The translations under genes and the position numbers were made by a program. A stretch of DNA of 29,191 nt from an uncultured Fretibacterium sp. (GTDB lineage: Bacteria; Synergistota; Synergistia; Synergistales; Aminobacteriaceae), in NCBI RefSeq assembly GCF_963548695.1, contig NZ_CAUUWA010000029.1, positions 1 to 29,191 of the forward strand, read 5' to 3'. Shown one piece after another: positions 15,191-22,519 of the stretch. The notes under the pieces are model-generated. The model saw only the letters and a list, made by a program, of their open reading frames with translations, was not told the origin of the DNA and did no database searches. The stretch's first letter is position 1; every line of letters begins with the position of its first letter.

Positions 15191-15233
15191 GGATTGTTCC
15201 CAATAGGTTGCTTCCAACTGGATTGTTCCCAAC
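15191..15233 (+). repeat. Three tandem 14-15-base imperfect repeats in the AAA+ leader
   Basis: GGATTGTTCCCAATA (15191-15205), GGTTGCTTCCAACT (15206-15219) and GGATTGTTCCCAAC (15220-15233) follow one another without gaps. The outer two are nearly identical. They lie downstream of the predicted promoter and 38 bases before the AAA+ start codon. Confidence 0.6.
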
Positions 15234-15270
15234 GGCCCGAAGACCTTTATGAAAGAACGGGAGGACGACG

Positions 15271-17298
15271 ATGCTGTTCTACAAGATTGAATTTGAGAGT
15301 GAGAAGGCCCTGGAGAGCGGCGATCGGCAGTCAAGGCGCGTGCGATCCCGTCTCAAGGCCCTGACGACGGACGCCAACGCGAGGACGAAGGGGACGATCG
15401 CCTTCTTCATCTCGGACTTCGAGGACCGAAACATCTCCATCGGCGCCGCCCTGTTCGTGGACGCCGTCTCGATGAACCGCCGGGATCTCGAGGAGGCATT
15501 CGAGGAATTTCGCACTCACACCCGGCTCAAGGGGAAAATCCTCGATACCCGGGAGATCACCGCCGGGGAGTTTTCCCGGATGCTCAACCTGGCGGACAGG
15601 AACGACTACATCGATGACGACGACGAATACAAAACCGATCTGGGCATGGCGTTCATCAACGCCTGCACGGAGTCGGAGTGCGAGGAGGTGCTGCTCGATG
15701 CCCCCTGCACGAAGAGCGAGGCCATCTCCGAGGCGAAGCGGCTGTTGTGCGGAGCCTCCCTGATCCCCGAGCTGGAGCGGATCTTCGACGAACGCTCCCC
15801 GGACCGCTTCCAGGGGAACCCGGTCCACTACGTCATCGTGTCGGACGACCCGCAGGTCCGCCGCTCCGTCCGGGAACTGCTGCTGCGCTCCCTGCTCCAG
15901 AGGGGGCGCCTGATGGGCCGGCGCTACTGCACCCTGACGCGCAGCGTCAAAAGCGGCCTGCTCGAATGCCTCTACGAGGACAAGCTGAAGGAGCTCTATC
16001 AGTCGCAGCTGGGCTGCGCCCTGGCAATAACGTTCTCCCTGGAGGACAGCGGGGAGGAGTCCGGACACGCAGACGCCTCCTTCGAGCTCGTCGCGTCCGT
16101 CGCGTCGAGGATTCGCGAGTTCCGCCGCGGGACCCTGACCATCCTGGAGATGGGGCGGTCGGAGTCCAAACTGTACGACCATCTGATGGACGAACTTCAC
16201 GGCATCACGTTCGTCAGGCTGGACGAGGAGCTCGTCTTCACCCGGGAGGCCCGGGGATACCTGAGGCGCCTCGCCGCGAAAAACGGCATCGAGGACTGTC
16301 GGTCCCTTGTCAAGAGCCTGCCCCGCGAGGAGTCCGGGTACCTCGGCACCGACCTCAACAAGCTGTTCGACCGCTGGTACGACAGCTACCTGAGGACGGA
16401 GCTCCATCCCCAGTACCGGGAGCTCTCCGCCGAGTCGGAGAGCCGGGCGAAAAAGCCGAAGGGCGATGCCTATAAGGACTTGATGGAGATGCCCGGCCTC
16501 CGGTCGGTCAAGGAGGTGATCCTCCAGGCCATCGACTTCCACAAGGCCCAGAAGCTGTTTGCGGGCAGGGGGATCGGCACGGAGCGGCCCTCGATGCACA
16601 TGGTCTTTGCCGGAAACCCCGGCACGGCCAAGACGACCGTGGCGCGCCTCATGGCCCGCATCATGAAGGACAACGGGCTGCTCTCCTCGGGCGGCCTGGT
16701 GGAGGTCGGACGAAGCGACCTGGTGGGCAAGTACGTGGGATGGACCGCGCCGCTCGTCAAAAAGAAGTTCAAGGCGGCCAAGGGCTCGGTGCTCTTCATC
16801 GATGAGGCGTACTCGCTGGTGGAGGACCGCGATGGGCTCTACGGCGACGAGGCGATCAACACGATCGTCCAGGAGATGGAGAACGCACGGGACGAGACGG
16901 TGGTGGTCTTCGCCGGATATCCCGACCGGATGCGGGAGTTCGTGGAGCGCAACCCCGGCCTGAGGAGCCGCGTGGCGTTTCACGTCGACTTCCCCGACTA
17001 CACGGCGGACGAGCTGATGGAGATCCTTCGGCTTGTCGTCAGAAAGAAGTGCCGATCACTCGGCGCCAAAGCCGAGGAACGGGCCCGCAGCCTGCTGGAG
17101 ACCGCTTTGAGTACGCCCGATTTCGGCAACGGCCGGTTCGTGCGGAACCTTGTGGAGCGGGCCATGATGCGCCAGGCGTCGCGTCTAGTACGCCTCCCGG
17201 CCGACAGGACGACGGATGCGGAACTGCAAGCCCTCCTGGCCGAGGACTTCGCTCCGGAGGCACAGGCCCAGCACCGCCGCATCGTCGGCTTTCACTGA
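15271..17298 (+). CDS. AAA+ ATPase (CbxX/CfqX-SpoVK type) with large unassigned N-terminal region
   Basis: This is a 675-residue protein. The C-terminal ~280 residues form a CbxX/CfxQ-type AAA+ module. It contains M-P-G-L-R-S-V-K-E (about 408), Walker A G448-N-P-G-T-A-K-T with K454, V-G-R-S-D-L-V-G-K-Y-V-G, and Walker B V-L-F-I-D-E-A-Y-S with D511-E512. V-V-F-A-G-Y-P-D-R-M and an arginine-finger-like N-P-G-L-R-S-R-V follow. The first ~400 residues match no domain I recognise. Residues ~185-345 have an AAA-like secondary-structure feel (N-P-V-H-Y-V-I-V-S-D-D-P) but no Walker A. The CbxX family includes Rubisco activases and SpoVK; no Rubisco is visible here. The ATG follows GGGAGG by 6 bases. 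It is monocistronic, with its own promoter and a strong terminator. Confidence 0.85.
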   Translation: MLFYKIEFESEKALESGDRQSRRVRSRLKALTTDANARTKGTIAFFISDFEDRNISIGAALFVDAVSMNRRDLEEAFEEFRTHTRLKGKILDTREITAGEFSRMLNLADRNDYIDDDDEYKTDLGMAFINACTESECEEVLLDAPCTKSEAISEAKRLLCGASLIPELERIFDERSPDRFQGNPVHYVIVSDDPQVRRSVRELLLRSLLQRGRLMGRRYCTLTRSVKSGLLECLYEDKLKELYQSQLGCALAITFSLEDSGEESGHADASFELVASVASRIREFRRGTLTILEMGRSESKLYDHLMDELHGITFVRLDEELVFTREARGYLRRLAAKNGIEDCRSLVKSLPREESGYLGTDLNKLFDRWYDSYLRTELHPQYRELSAESESRAKKPKGDAYKDLMEMPGLRSVKEVILQAIDFHKAQKLFAGRGIGTERPSMHMVFAGNPGTAKTTVARLMARIMKDNGLLSSGGLVEVGRSDLVGKYVGWTAPLVKKKFKAAKGSVLFIDEAYSLVEDRDGLYGDEAINTIVQEMENARDETVVVFAGYPDRMREFVERNPGLRSRVAFHVDFPDYTADELMEILRLVVRKKCRSLGAKAEERARSLLETALSTPDFGNGRFVRNLVERAMMRQASRLVRLPADRTTDAELQALLAEDFAPEAQAQHRRIVGFH

Positions 17299-17389
17299 AC
17301 CCGGCCTGGCCTTACGAGCCCCCATGTGCCGGTTGGAGGCCGCCCGCCCGATGGACAAGGGGGAGCGTGCTGTAAAATGATTGGGATGC

Positions 17390-17421
17390 GATGAATGGAT
17401 GGGATGAATGGATGGGATGAA
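17390..17421. repeat. Two and a half tandem copies of a 13-base repeat
   Basis: GATGAATGGATGG occurs at 17390-17402 and 17403-17415, and a partial third copy starts at 17416. The array abuts the terminator of the AAA+ gene and is probably simple-sequence slippage. Confidence 0.7.
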
Positions 17422-17447
17422 AGAACGGGGCGAAGGCCCCGTTCTTT
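17420..17447 (+). terminator. Intrinsic terminator of the AAA+ gene
   Basis: A 12-base perfect stem (17420-17431 with 17436-17447) has a GAAG tetraloop. The arms are A-rich at the 5' side and T-rich at the 3' side (GTTCTTTCCCTT), as in a typical bidirectional-type intrinsic terminator. It lies about 120 bases past the AAA+ stop. Confidence 0.8.
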
Positions 17448-17487
17448 CCCTTGGAAAGCGGGATGGAGAGGAGCCTGCTTCTGGCCC

Positions 17488-17493
17488 TATAAT
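17488..17493 (+). promoter_or_regulatory. Candidate -10 element for the uracil-DNA glycosylase gene
   Basis: A perfect TATAAT lies 41 bases after the preceding terminator and 28 bases before the preferred TTG start. No consensus -35 is visible at 16-18 bases upstream. Confidence 0.4.
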
Positions 17494-17520
17494 GGGATAC
17501 CCTCGTGAGGAGTGATCGTT

Positions 17521-18291
17521 TTGCCGCCCGATCGAACCATGGACGCCGGCGTCCGCGCCCAGCTGGATGCTGCGGAAACGCTGAGGAAGGCGATGGACGC
17601 CCTGCGCTTCGCCGCCCCGGTCGCGTGTGTCTACAATCCCCTGGATTACGCCTGGAACGCCTTCAGGGCCTACGTGGAGCGTTACGGTTCATCCCCGAAG
17701 CGCACGCTCTTCCTGGGGATGAACCCCGGCCCGTGGGGCATGGCCCAGACGGGCGTTCCCTTCGGCGAGGTCACGGCCGTGCGGGAGTGGATGCGCATTG
17801 CCGTCCCCACGGGGTGTCCCGCGGACGAGCACCCACAGTACCCGGTGGAGGGCTTGGCCTGCAAGCGATCCGAGGTCAGCGGCCAAAGGCTGTGGGGCCT
17901 TTTTCGGGATCGTTTCGGGACGCCGGAGGCGTTTTTCGCCGACCACCTCGTCGTCAACTACTGTCCGCTGCTCTTCATCGCCGCGTCCCCGCGCCGGAAC
18001 GGCACGGAGGGAGGACGCAACCTCACCCCCGACAAGCTGCCGGCCGGCGAGCGCCGTGCGCTCTATGCCGCGTGCGGCGTCCACCTGCGCGCGGTCGTGG
18101 CGGCGCTTCATCCCCGTTTTCTGGTGGGCATCGGGGCCTTCGCCGAGGCGCGGGCTCGGGAGGACCTTTCGGGCGCGGATGTGGAGATCGTGAGGATTCT
18201 GCATCCCAGCCCGGCCTCGCCCCTGAGCAACAGGGACTGGCCCGGAACGGCGACACGGCAGCTGCTCGATGCCGGGGTCTGGGCGAAATAG
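17521..18291 (+). CDS. SMUG1-type uracil-DNA glycosylase
   Basis: This ~256-residue protein is of the SMUG1 (UDG family 3) type, which excises uracil and oxidised uracils such as 5-hydroxymethyluracil to start base-excision repair. The active-site motif G-M-N-P-G-P-W-G-M-A-Q-T-G-V-P-F-G-E spans about residues 66-83, with the catalytic asparagine in G-M-N-P. The second motif H228-P-S-P-A-S-P is the DNA-intercalation/His motif. V-N-Y-C-P-L in the middle is also typical. The start is uncertain. TTG at 17521 has GAGGAG 8 bases upstream; GTG at 17512 overlaps that site; ATG at 17539 would remove six residues. It is a single gene between a terminator and a gap before apbE. Confidence 0.9.
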   Translation: MPPDRTMDAGVRAQLDAAETLRKAMDALRFAAPVACVYNPLDYAWNAFRAYVERYGSSPKRTLFLGMNPGPWGMAQTGVPFGEVTAVREWMRIAVPTGCPADEHPQYPVEGLACKRSEVSGQRLWGLFRDRFGTPEAFFADHLVVNYCPLLFIAASPRRNGTEGGRNLTPDKLPAGERRALYAACGVHLRAVVAALHPRFLVGIGAFAEARAREDLSGADVEIVRILHPSPASPLSNRDWPGTATRQLLDAGVWAK

Positions 18292-18547
18292 TTTTGGATG
18301 AAGCGGCAAAAGGTTTCTCTCGCCCGAGGCGGCGAGGTGGTATGATAAGCGAGCCGCCTGCCGTCATGGCGGGCGCAGAGCGGCGCCGGACTCCGGCGAG
18401 GAGGATGTCTCCATGCACGTGTGGATTGTCCGGCAGGCGCTTTTTCATGCGTCAATCGAGTGTGTGCGGGGCCTTGGAACGGTACGGCAGCCTGCCCTCG
18501 TTGGGATGCCGGGGCGGGAGGACACGAAGGAGGATGGGAATGGAGCC

Positions 18548-19648
18548 ATGAATAAAATGCGCCTGAGCGCTGCCGTGGGTGTTCTCCTGCTTCTCGCGGC
18601 GGCCTATGCCGCGAGGGGGCGGCTGTTCCCCGGGGAGGTCCGTATGCTGTCGAGGAACGGGGCCTCCATGAATACCGCGATCCGCATCTCCGTGATGGGG
18701 GAGGGAAAAAAGCCCGAGAAGGTGCTGGACGAGTCCTTTCTCCTTCTGGACTCCCTGAACGGCCAGCTTTCCCTCTTTCAAAAGGATTCCGCGGTCGCGC
18801 GCATTAACGATGCCGCGGGCGCCGAGCCCGAGACCGTGTCCCCCGACGTGTTCGCCGTCATCGAGGATGCCCGGAGGATCTGTGCCCTGACGGACGGGGT
18901 GTTCAACCCCCTGGTGGGCCCTTTGACGAAGCTCTGGAGGATCAACCAACAGAAGCCCTCCGACGCGGAGAGCGCGGACGCCGATGCCCGTATGAGGTTC
19001 CGGCTTCCCGATCCGGCCAGCGTCGATGAGCTGCTTCCTCTGACCCGAATCGAGAACCTGGAAATGCTGAGCCCCGACAGGGTCCGTCTGCGGCAAAAGG
19101 GCTGCATGCTGGATCTGGGGGGCATCGCCAAGGGGTACGCCTCCCTGCGGCTGGCCAACCTCTTCCGGGCGCGAGGGGTGAGGTCCTCCCTGATCGATCT
19201 GGGGGGCAACATCTATGCCGTCGGGTCCCAGCCCGATGGAACTCCCTGGAACATCGGCATCCGCAACCCCAGGGACACCAGGGGGGCTCCCATCGCGGTC
19301 CTGTCCGTCGCGGATGCCGCCGTCGTCACGTCCGGCGCCTATGAACGCTTCAAGATCATCGACGGGGTCCGCTATTCCCACTTCTTCGATCCTTCGACGG
19401 GCTATCCCGTCCGCAATGCCATGCTCTCCGCCACGCTCGTCACGCCGGACGGGACTCTGGCCGACGCCCTGGCGACGGCCTTCATGGTGATGGGGGCGGA
19501 CCGGGCCTCGAGGTTTCTGGAGGACAGGCCGGAGCTTGGGGCCATCCTCATCCTCGAGGAGGACGAGGGCGTCAAAATCCTGGCGACCCGAAACCTGGAG
19601 GGCCGGCTGAGGACGACCGATCCGTCGCTGTCCGTTCATTTTTTCTGA
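18548..19648 (+). CDS. apbE: FAD:protein FMN transferase (ApbE)
   Basis: ApbE covalently attaches FMN to threonine of S-G-A-T-type motifs in secreted or membrane flavoproteins such as RnfD and RnfG. This 366-residue protein starts with a basic end and a hydrophobic run (R-L-S-A-A-V-G-V-L-L-L-L-A-A-A-Y-A-A), a signal peptide or membrane anchor without an obvious lipobox cysteine. Core motifs are M-N-T-A-I-R-I near residue 40, L-V-G-P-L-T-K-L-W, D189-L-G-G-I-A-K-G-Y-A, S-L-I-D-L-G-G-N-I-Y, H-F-F-D-P-S-T-G-Y-P and D-A-L-A-T-A-F-M-V-M-G. A purine-rich region (AAGGAGG, then GGAG) precedes the ATG at 18548. The Rnf operon about 5 kb downstream supplies two likely substrates (inference). Confidence 0.93.
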   Translation: MNKMRLSAAVGVLLLLAAAYAARGRLFPGEVRMLSRNGASMNTAIRISVMGEGKKPEKVLDESFLLLDSLNGQLSLFQKDSAVARINDAAGAEPETVSPDVFAVIEDARRICALTDGVFNPLVGPLTKLWRINQQKPSDAESADADARMRFRLPDPASVDELLPLTRIENLEMLSPDRVRLRQKGCMLDLGGIAKGYASLRLANLFRARGVRSSLIDLGGNIYAVGSQPDGTPWNIGIRNPRDTRGAPIAVLSVADAAVVTSGAYERFKIIDGVRYSHFFDPSTGYPVRNAMLSATLVTPDGTLADALATAFMVMGADRASRFLEDRPELGAILILEEDEGVKILATRNLEGRLRTTDPSLSVHFF

Positions 19649-19711
19649 GGCTGTCCCTTCCCGTCCCTGTTCGGCAGGGGGGATTTTCGGAACGAGAGGA
19701 GACGATTATCC

Positions 19712-20230
19712 TTGAACATCAATCGACCGCGCGTTCAGCCGCAGAATCGCCTGGACCCGGATGACGACATGGGGTGGAATGCCCCGGCGCCGGGCCCCTG
19801 CTGCAAACCCGGCGTTTGGGGGTACCTCTCCCGACGGCGGCTCGTCGTTGCCGTCATCTCCTCCCTTGTGGCGAGCGGCGTTACGGCGAGTGCATTCAAC
19901 CTTTCCGGTCTGTTCAACGAATCTCGGCTTTACTTGTTTGGTGTGACCTGTGTCTTTTGGGCATTCGCCTGGGCGGCCTATCTGTTTCTGCGTTTCAACG
20001 AGCGGACCCTTCGGCTCCGTGAGGAAAATCTTTACTTCGCCATCCTGATCTACAAGCTCGCCATCCCCGGCTTCTGTACGCTGTGCTTCAGCCTGTTCCG
20101 GTTCGTCACCCTCAATGAATCCCTTGTGGCGGAATCCGCACTGGGAGATTACTTCCTCTTTCTCACCCGTGCCCTGTTTGGGCTTGCCTTCGTCCTTTTC
20201 TTTTATTGGGCGACGTTCCTGGTCGAATAA
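19712..20230 (+). CDS. Hypothetical four-helix membrane protein
   Basis: I do not recognise this 172-residue protein. A soluble N-terminus of ~40 residues contains P-G-P-C-C-K-P-G-V-W-G-Y-L and then a basic patch (S-R-R-R). Four hydrophobic segments follow, at about residues 43-63, 72-92, 107-130 and 146-170. The start is TTG at 19712 with GAGAGGAG about 10 bases upstream; no ATG is better placed. It lies 63 bases after apbE and 267 bases before a pair of J-like membrane proteins, with which it shares size, membrane character and probable accessory status. Function is unknown. Confidence 0.65.
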   Translation: MNINRPRVQPQNRLDPDDDMGWNAPAPGPCCKPGVWGYLSRRRLVVAVISSLVASGVTASAFNLSGLFNESRLYLFGVTCVFWAFAWAAYLFLRFNERTLRLREENLYFAILIYKLAIPGFCTLCFSLFRFVTLNESLVAESALGDYFLFLTRALFGLAFVLFFYWATFLVE

Positions 20231-20497
20231 TCGAGCCCCCTCAGCCGCAACAGAAATTACGGATGTGGAGGATTCAACGGGCTTTACGGGAGCCATGCTT
20301 CATGCTATAAAGGGATATCCGGCTGCGGAAGGGACGACCCTGCGCAAAACATGGAGCCATATCGTAGAGCCATATATGGACGAATACTTGCGGAGCAGCC
20401 GAGGGCGGTTGTTCCGCGTTTTGTTTTCGATGGGCCAATGGGCCAATGTGAAGAACATGAAATGCTTTTCCTGAGGCGGGAAGGGACGAGGTGAGGG

Positions 20498-21385
20498 ATG
20501 GGGCAGCCGGATTACTATCAGCTTCTGGGCGTATCCGCCGATGCTTCCGCCGGGGAGCTGGAGGCCGCCTATCGGCGGATAACCGCGCTCTTCGGACCCG
20601 AGGCGAACCCGGAGCCGTTTGCCGCGAAAATCCATGCCGCAGCCTCGGAGGCTTGGCGGGTCTTGAGCGACCCGGCGCGTCGGGAGGCGTACGACCGGCT
20701 GCAGAGCGGAACGGCCCCGCAGGGCGGGGAGGGCGTGCTACCGCCTCCCGATCAGCCGTACCGAGGCGATGTGGAGGGCCCCGTATCCCGTTCGGATTCC
20801 GGCTTCGACGAGGAGATCCCCTCGTCGAACTGCCATTACGTAATCGAGCGCTCCACCAGCGCTGTAAGGGAGAGGAGCTTGCTGGAACAGATCCTCAGCC
20901 CGCAGTTCATCGTGGTGTTCATCGTGTCGGTCGCATGCCTGAGTCTGGCTCCGTGGCTGTGCTATAACGTTTTGTGGCCGTCCCGCGAGTTTGGCATGAT
21001 GATCGACCTCTCCAGGGCCCTTGTGATGGCCGTGGCGCTGTCGGCGGTTTTCTGGGTGTGGATGATGTTGTTGAATCACGTTCCCTCTTTTCGGTCCCTG
21101 GAGAGATTCCTGTTGTATACCAGGGAGGGGAAGGTGGTTGCCGGCACCGTACTGTTTGTCGTTTTCTTCATTGGGGCCTTCCGATATCCCTTCGTCGAGA
21201 TCCCCGGGACCGTTGCCAGGGAGAGGAATTGCGGCTGGACTTTTACTGGTCCCCGGCATTCCATTTACGGAGTTTTAGGTGGGGTGCTTCCAATTTATAA
21301 CCTTCTTGTTTTGTGGGTAGGCTATAGAATCTTAAAAAGGCAGGGTGTCTTCAATCCTGTGGCGGAGGGGAAAAGTGGGGGGTGA
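20498..21385 (+). CDS. Membrane protein with N-terminal J-like domain lacking HPD
   Basis: This is a 295-residue protein. Residues 5-66 align with a DnaJ J-domain: D-Y-Y-Q-L-L-G-V, then A-S-A-G-E-L-E-A-A-Y-R-R-I, and E-A-W-R-V-L-S-D-P-A-R-R-E-A-Y-D. Where J-domains have H-P-D it reads F-G-P-E-A-N-P, so it cannot stimulate DnaK in the usual way. A ~60-residue linker with C-H-Y-V-I-E-R-S-T-S follows, then four hydrophobic helices (about 132-155, 170-193, 209-229, 248-272). The ATG has GAGG 6 bases upstream. The next gene begins 3 bases after the stop and repeats the first 78 codons almost exactly. The role is unknown; a membrane scaffold or a J-like protein-interaction protein is plausible. Confidence 0.75.
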   Translation: MGQPDYYQLLGVSADASAGELEAAYRRITALFGPEANPEPFAAKIHAAASEAWRVLSDPARREAYDRLQSGTAPQGGEGVLPPPDQPYRGDVEGPVSRSDSGFDEEIPSSNCHYVIERSTSAVRERSLLEQILSPQFIVVFIVSVACLSLAPWLCYNVLWPSREFGMMIDLSRALVMAVALSAVFWVWMMLLNHVPSFRSLERFLLYTREGKVVAGTVLFVVFFIGAFRYPFVEIPGTVARERNCGWTFTGPRHSIYGVLGGVLPIYNLLVLWVGYRILKRQGVFNPVAEGKSGG

Positions 21386-21388
21386 GTC

Positions 21389-22036
21389 ATGAGCCAGCCG
21401 GATTACTATCAGCTCCTGGGCGTATTCGCCGACGCTTCCGCCGCGGAGCTGGAGGCCGCCTACCGGCGGATAACCGCGCTCTTCGGCCCCGAGGCGAACC
21501 CGGAGCCTTTTGCCGCAAAAATCCATGCAGCGGCAACGGAGGCTTGGCGAGTCTTGAGCGACCCGGCGCGTCGGGAGGCGTACGACTGGCTGTGGAGCGG
21601 AACGGCCCCGCAGGGCGGGGAGTGCTGGAATGGAACGAACCGGGAGAATGCGCCAGGAATAGGGAATGTGTTGGATACGGAATTTTACGAAGAGCCTCAG
21701 GATGAATCGGGATCGTTCACCCTCCCCTGTCATCATGTCGTCGAAAGAACCGTCTCGGGTGGGGCGAAGAAATCGCTGTGTTTGAGGCTGCTGGGGGCGC
21801 TCTGGGTTTCCTGGAAGGATTACATGTTTCCGGGCGGAAAGGACACGCTGGTGCGATGGTGTTTTTTTCCTTTCGCTTTGGTCATTGTTTTAAGAGCAGG
21901 AGGAAAAAATTTTTATGTAGAGTCTTTTGGCCTTTATGAAGCGTTTCTATTCGGTATTTTTTTTTACGAGCTTTTTCGTTTTTCTGCTGCTGCGTTATGC
22001 CGTTCCTGCACTGAGTCGGGGAGGGGGCCTTCATAA
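21389..22036 (+). CDS. Second J-like membrane protein, frameshifted in a T9 tract
   Basis: This is a tandem paralogue of the preceding gene. The first 78 codons match it at 216 of 234 bases by hand count and at 72 of 78 residues, including the same F-G-P-E in place of H-P-D. The linker has C-H-H-V-V-E-R-T-V-S, like C-H-Y-V-I-E-R-S-T-S in the neighbour, and the rest diverges. As read, the frame gives 215 residues and ends in a hydrophilic, Cys/Ser-rich tail. The other frame, open to 22169, supplies two further hydrophobic helices. With eight instead of nine T at 21957-21965, one uninterrupted 259-residue membrane protein would result. The present form may be a phase-off state, a slippage-decoded gene, a fresh mutation or a sequencing error. 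Confidence 0.65.
   Translation: MSQPDYYQLLGVFADASAAELEAAYRRITALFGPEANPEPFAAKIHAAATEAWRVLSDPARREAYDWLWSGTAPQGGECWNGTNRENAPGIGNVLDTEFYEEPQDESGSFTLPCHHVVERTVSGGAKKSLCLRLLGALWVSWKDYMFPGGKDTLVRWCFFPFALVIVLRAGGKNFYVESFGLYEAFLFGIFFYELFRFSAAALCRSCTESGRGPS
21957..21965. other. T9 homopolymer at the frameshift point
   Basis: Nine consecutive T lie exactly where the coding frame of the second J-like gene must change. Upstream codons read G-I-F-F and downstream codons in the +1 frame read F-T-S-F-F-V-F, both hydrophobic helix. Homopolymers of this length slip in replication and transcription. Confidence 0.85.
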
Positions 22037-22169
22037 GTTTTTGATGGCGTCGCTCTACAGCGGGTTGTGTTACGCTGTGGCAAAGCTGTTCCATGAGGTA
22101 AGAACTCCGGATTTATTTATTCTGGCCTTTTTTTATGTGGGGCTCGTTCTTTTTATTGGTCCCGACTGA
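21966..22169 (+). pseudogene. Out-of-frame C-terminal part of the second J-like protein
   Basis: This frame encodes T-S-F-F-V-F-L-L-L-R-Y-A-V-P-A-L-S-R and then a second hydrophobic region ending L-F-I-G-P-D before a TGA. It has no ribosome-binding site of its own that looks convincing. The content (two helices with basic loops) completes the membrane domain expected from the paralogue. Base composition here is noticeably more A/T-rich than in the flanking genes. Confidence 0.6.
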
Positions 22170-22193
22170 TATGCCCTGACTATAGTGGAGGAA

Positions 22194-22340
22194 TTGAGCG
22201 TCGCTGAACGGCGCAGTTTCGTTGATCCATGCGATGCCGATATGAGCGGCTCAACGTCAGTGCGAGCTTTTGGCATTGAGTCGCTCGGGCTATTACCGAA
22301 CGCTGTTGCCCTGCAGGGAGAGTGAGGTGGCAAAAATCTC
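22194..22340 (+). pseudogene. IS3-family transposase (OrfB) N-terminal remnant
   Basis: From a TTG at 22194 the frame reads L-S-V-A-E-R-R-S-F-V-D-P-C-D-A-D-M-S. After a shift of one base near 22250 it continues Q-R-Q-C-E-L-L-A-L-S-R-S-G-Y-Y-R. The order A-E-R-R ... D-P, R-Q-C-E-L-L, L-S-R-S-G-Y-Y is the characteristic start of IS3-family OrfB proteins. Similarity stops by about 22340, and no DDE catalytic domain, OrfA or terminal repeats were found. It is therefore a short, frameshifted leftover of an insertion, sitting between the A/T-rich J-like paralogue and the PEPCK-like gene. Confidence 0.7.
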
Positions 22341-22519
22341 CGGAGCTTCCCTAATCAGCCTTCCGTTTGGCCTGTTTTGCGGCGCCCGGAGATTGAGCGG
22401 AGCACGAATGGGGAGTAAAATAAAAGGTTGTTGGAGTACTTCATACAGGTTGTGGGCTCAGGCTGTGGGCCTGTATCGGACCGCCGTCGGCGGATCGATG
22501 GAACAGAGGAGGAATGAGG

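Larger units (their letters stand above)
14586..15270. other. 685-base gap without a confident gene
   Basis: This gap separates the LD-carboxypeptidase and AAA+ genes. Its left two-thirds hold only the doubtful minus-strand ORF described separately. Its right third holds a predicted promoter (15083-15136) and three short repeats (15191-15233) in the AAA+ leader. No tRNA or known RNA family was recognised, and no convincing terminator follows the LD-carboxypeptidase stop. Confidence 0.6.

Noticed and set aside
15331..16983. 550-codon minus-strand frame opposite the AAA+ gene
   Set aside because: It has no motif or ribosome-binding site, while the plus strand has clear Walker motifs.
17390..17421. 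Tandem 13-base repeats as a CRISPR or regulatory array
   Set aside because: There are fewer than three units with no spacers, next to a terminator; most likely simple slippage.
20295..20474. Small plus-strand ORF before the J-like genes (59 codons)
   Set aside because: It has a poor ribosome-binding site, no recognised motif and ends in low-complexity repeats of GGGCCAAT; coding cannot be supported.
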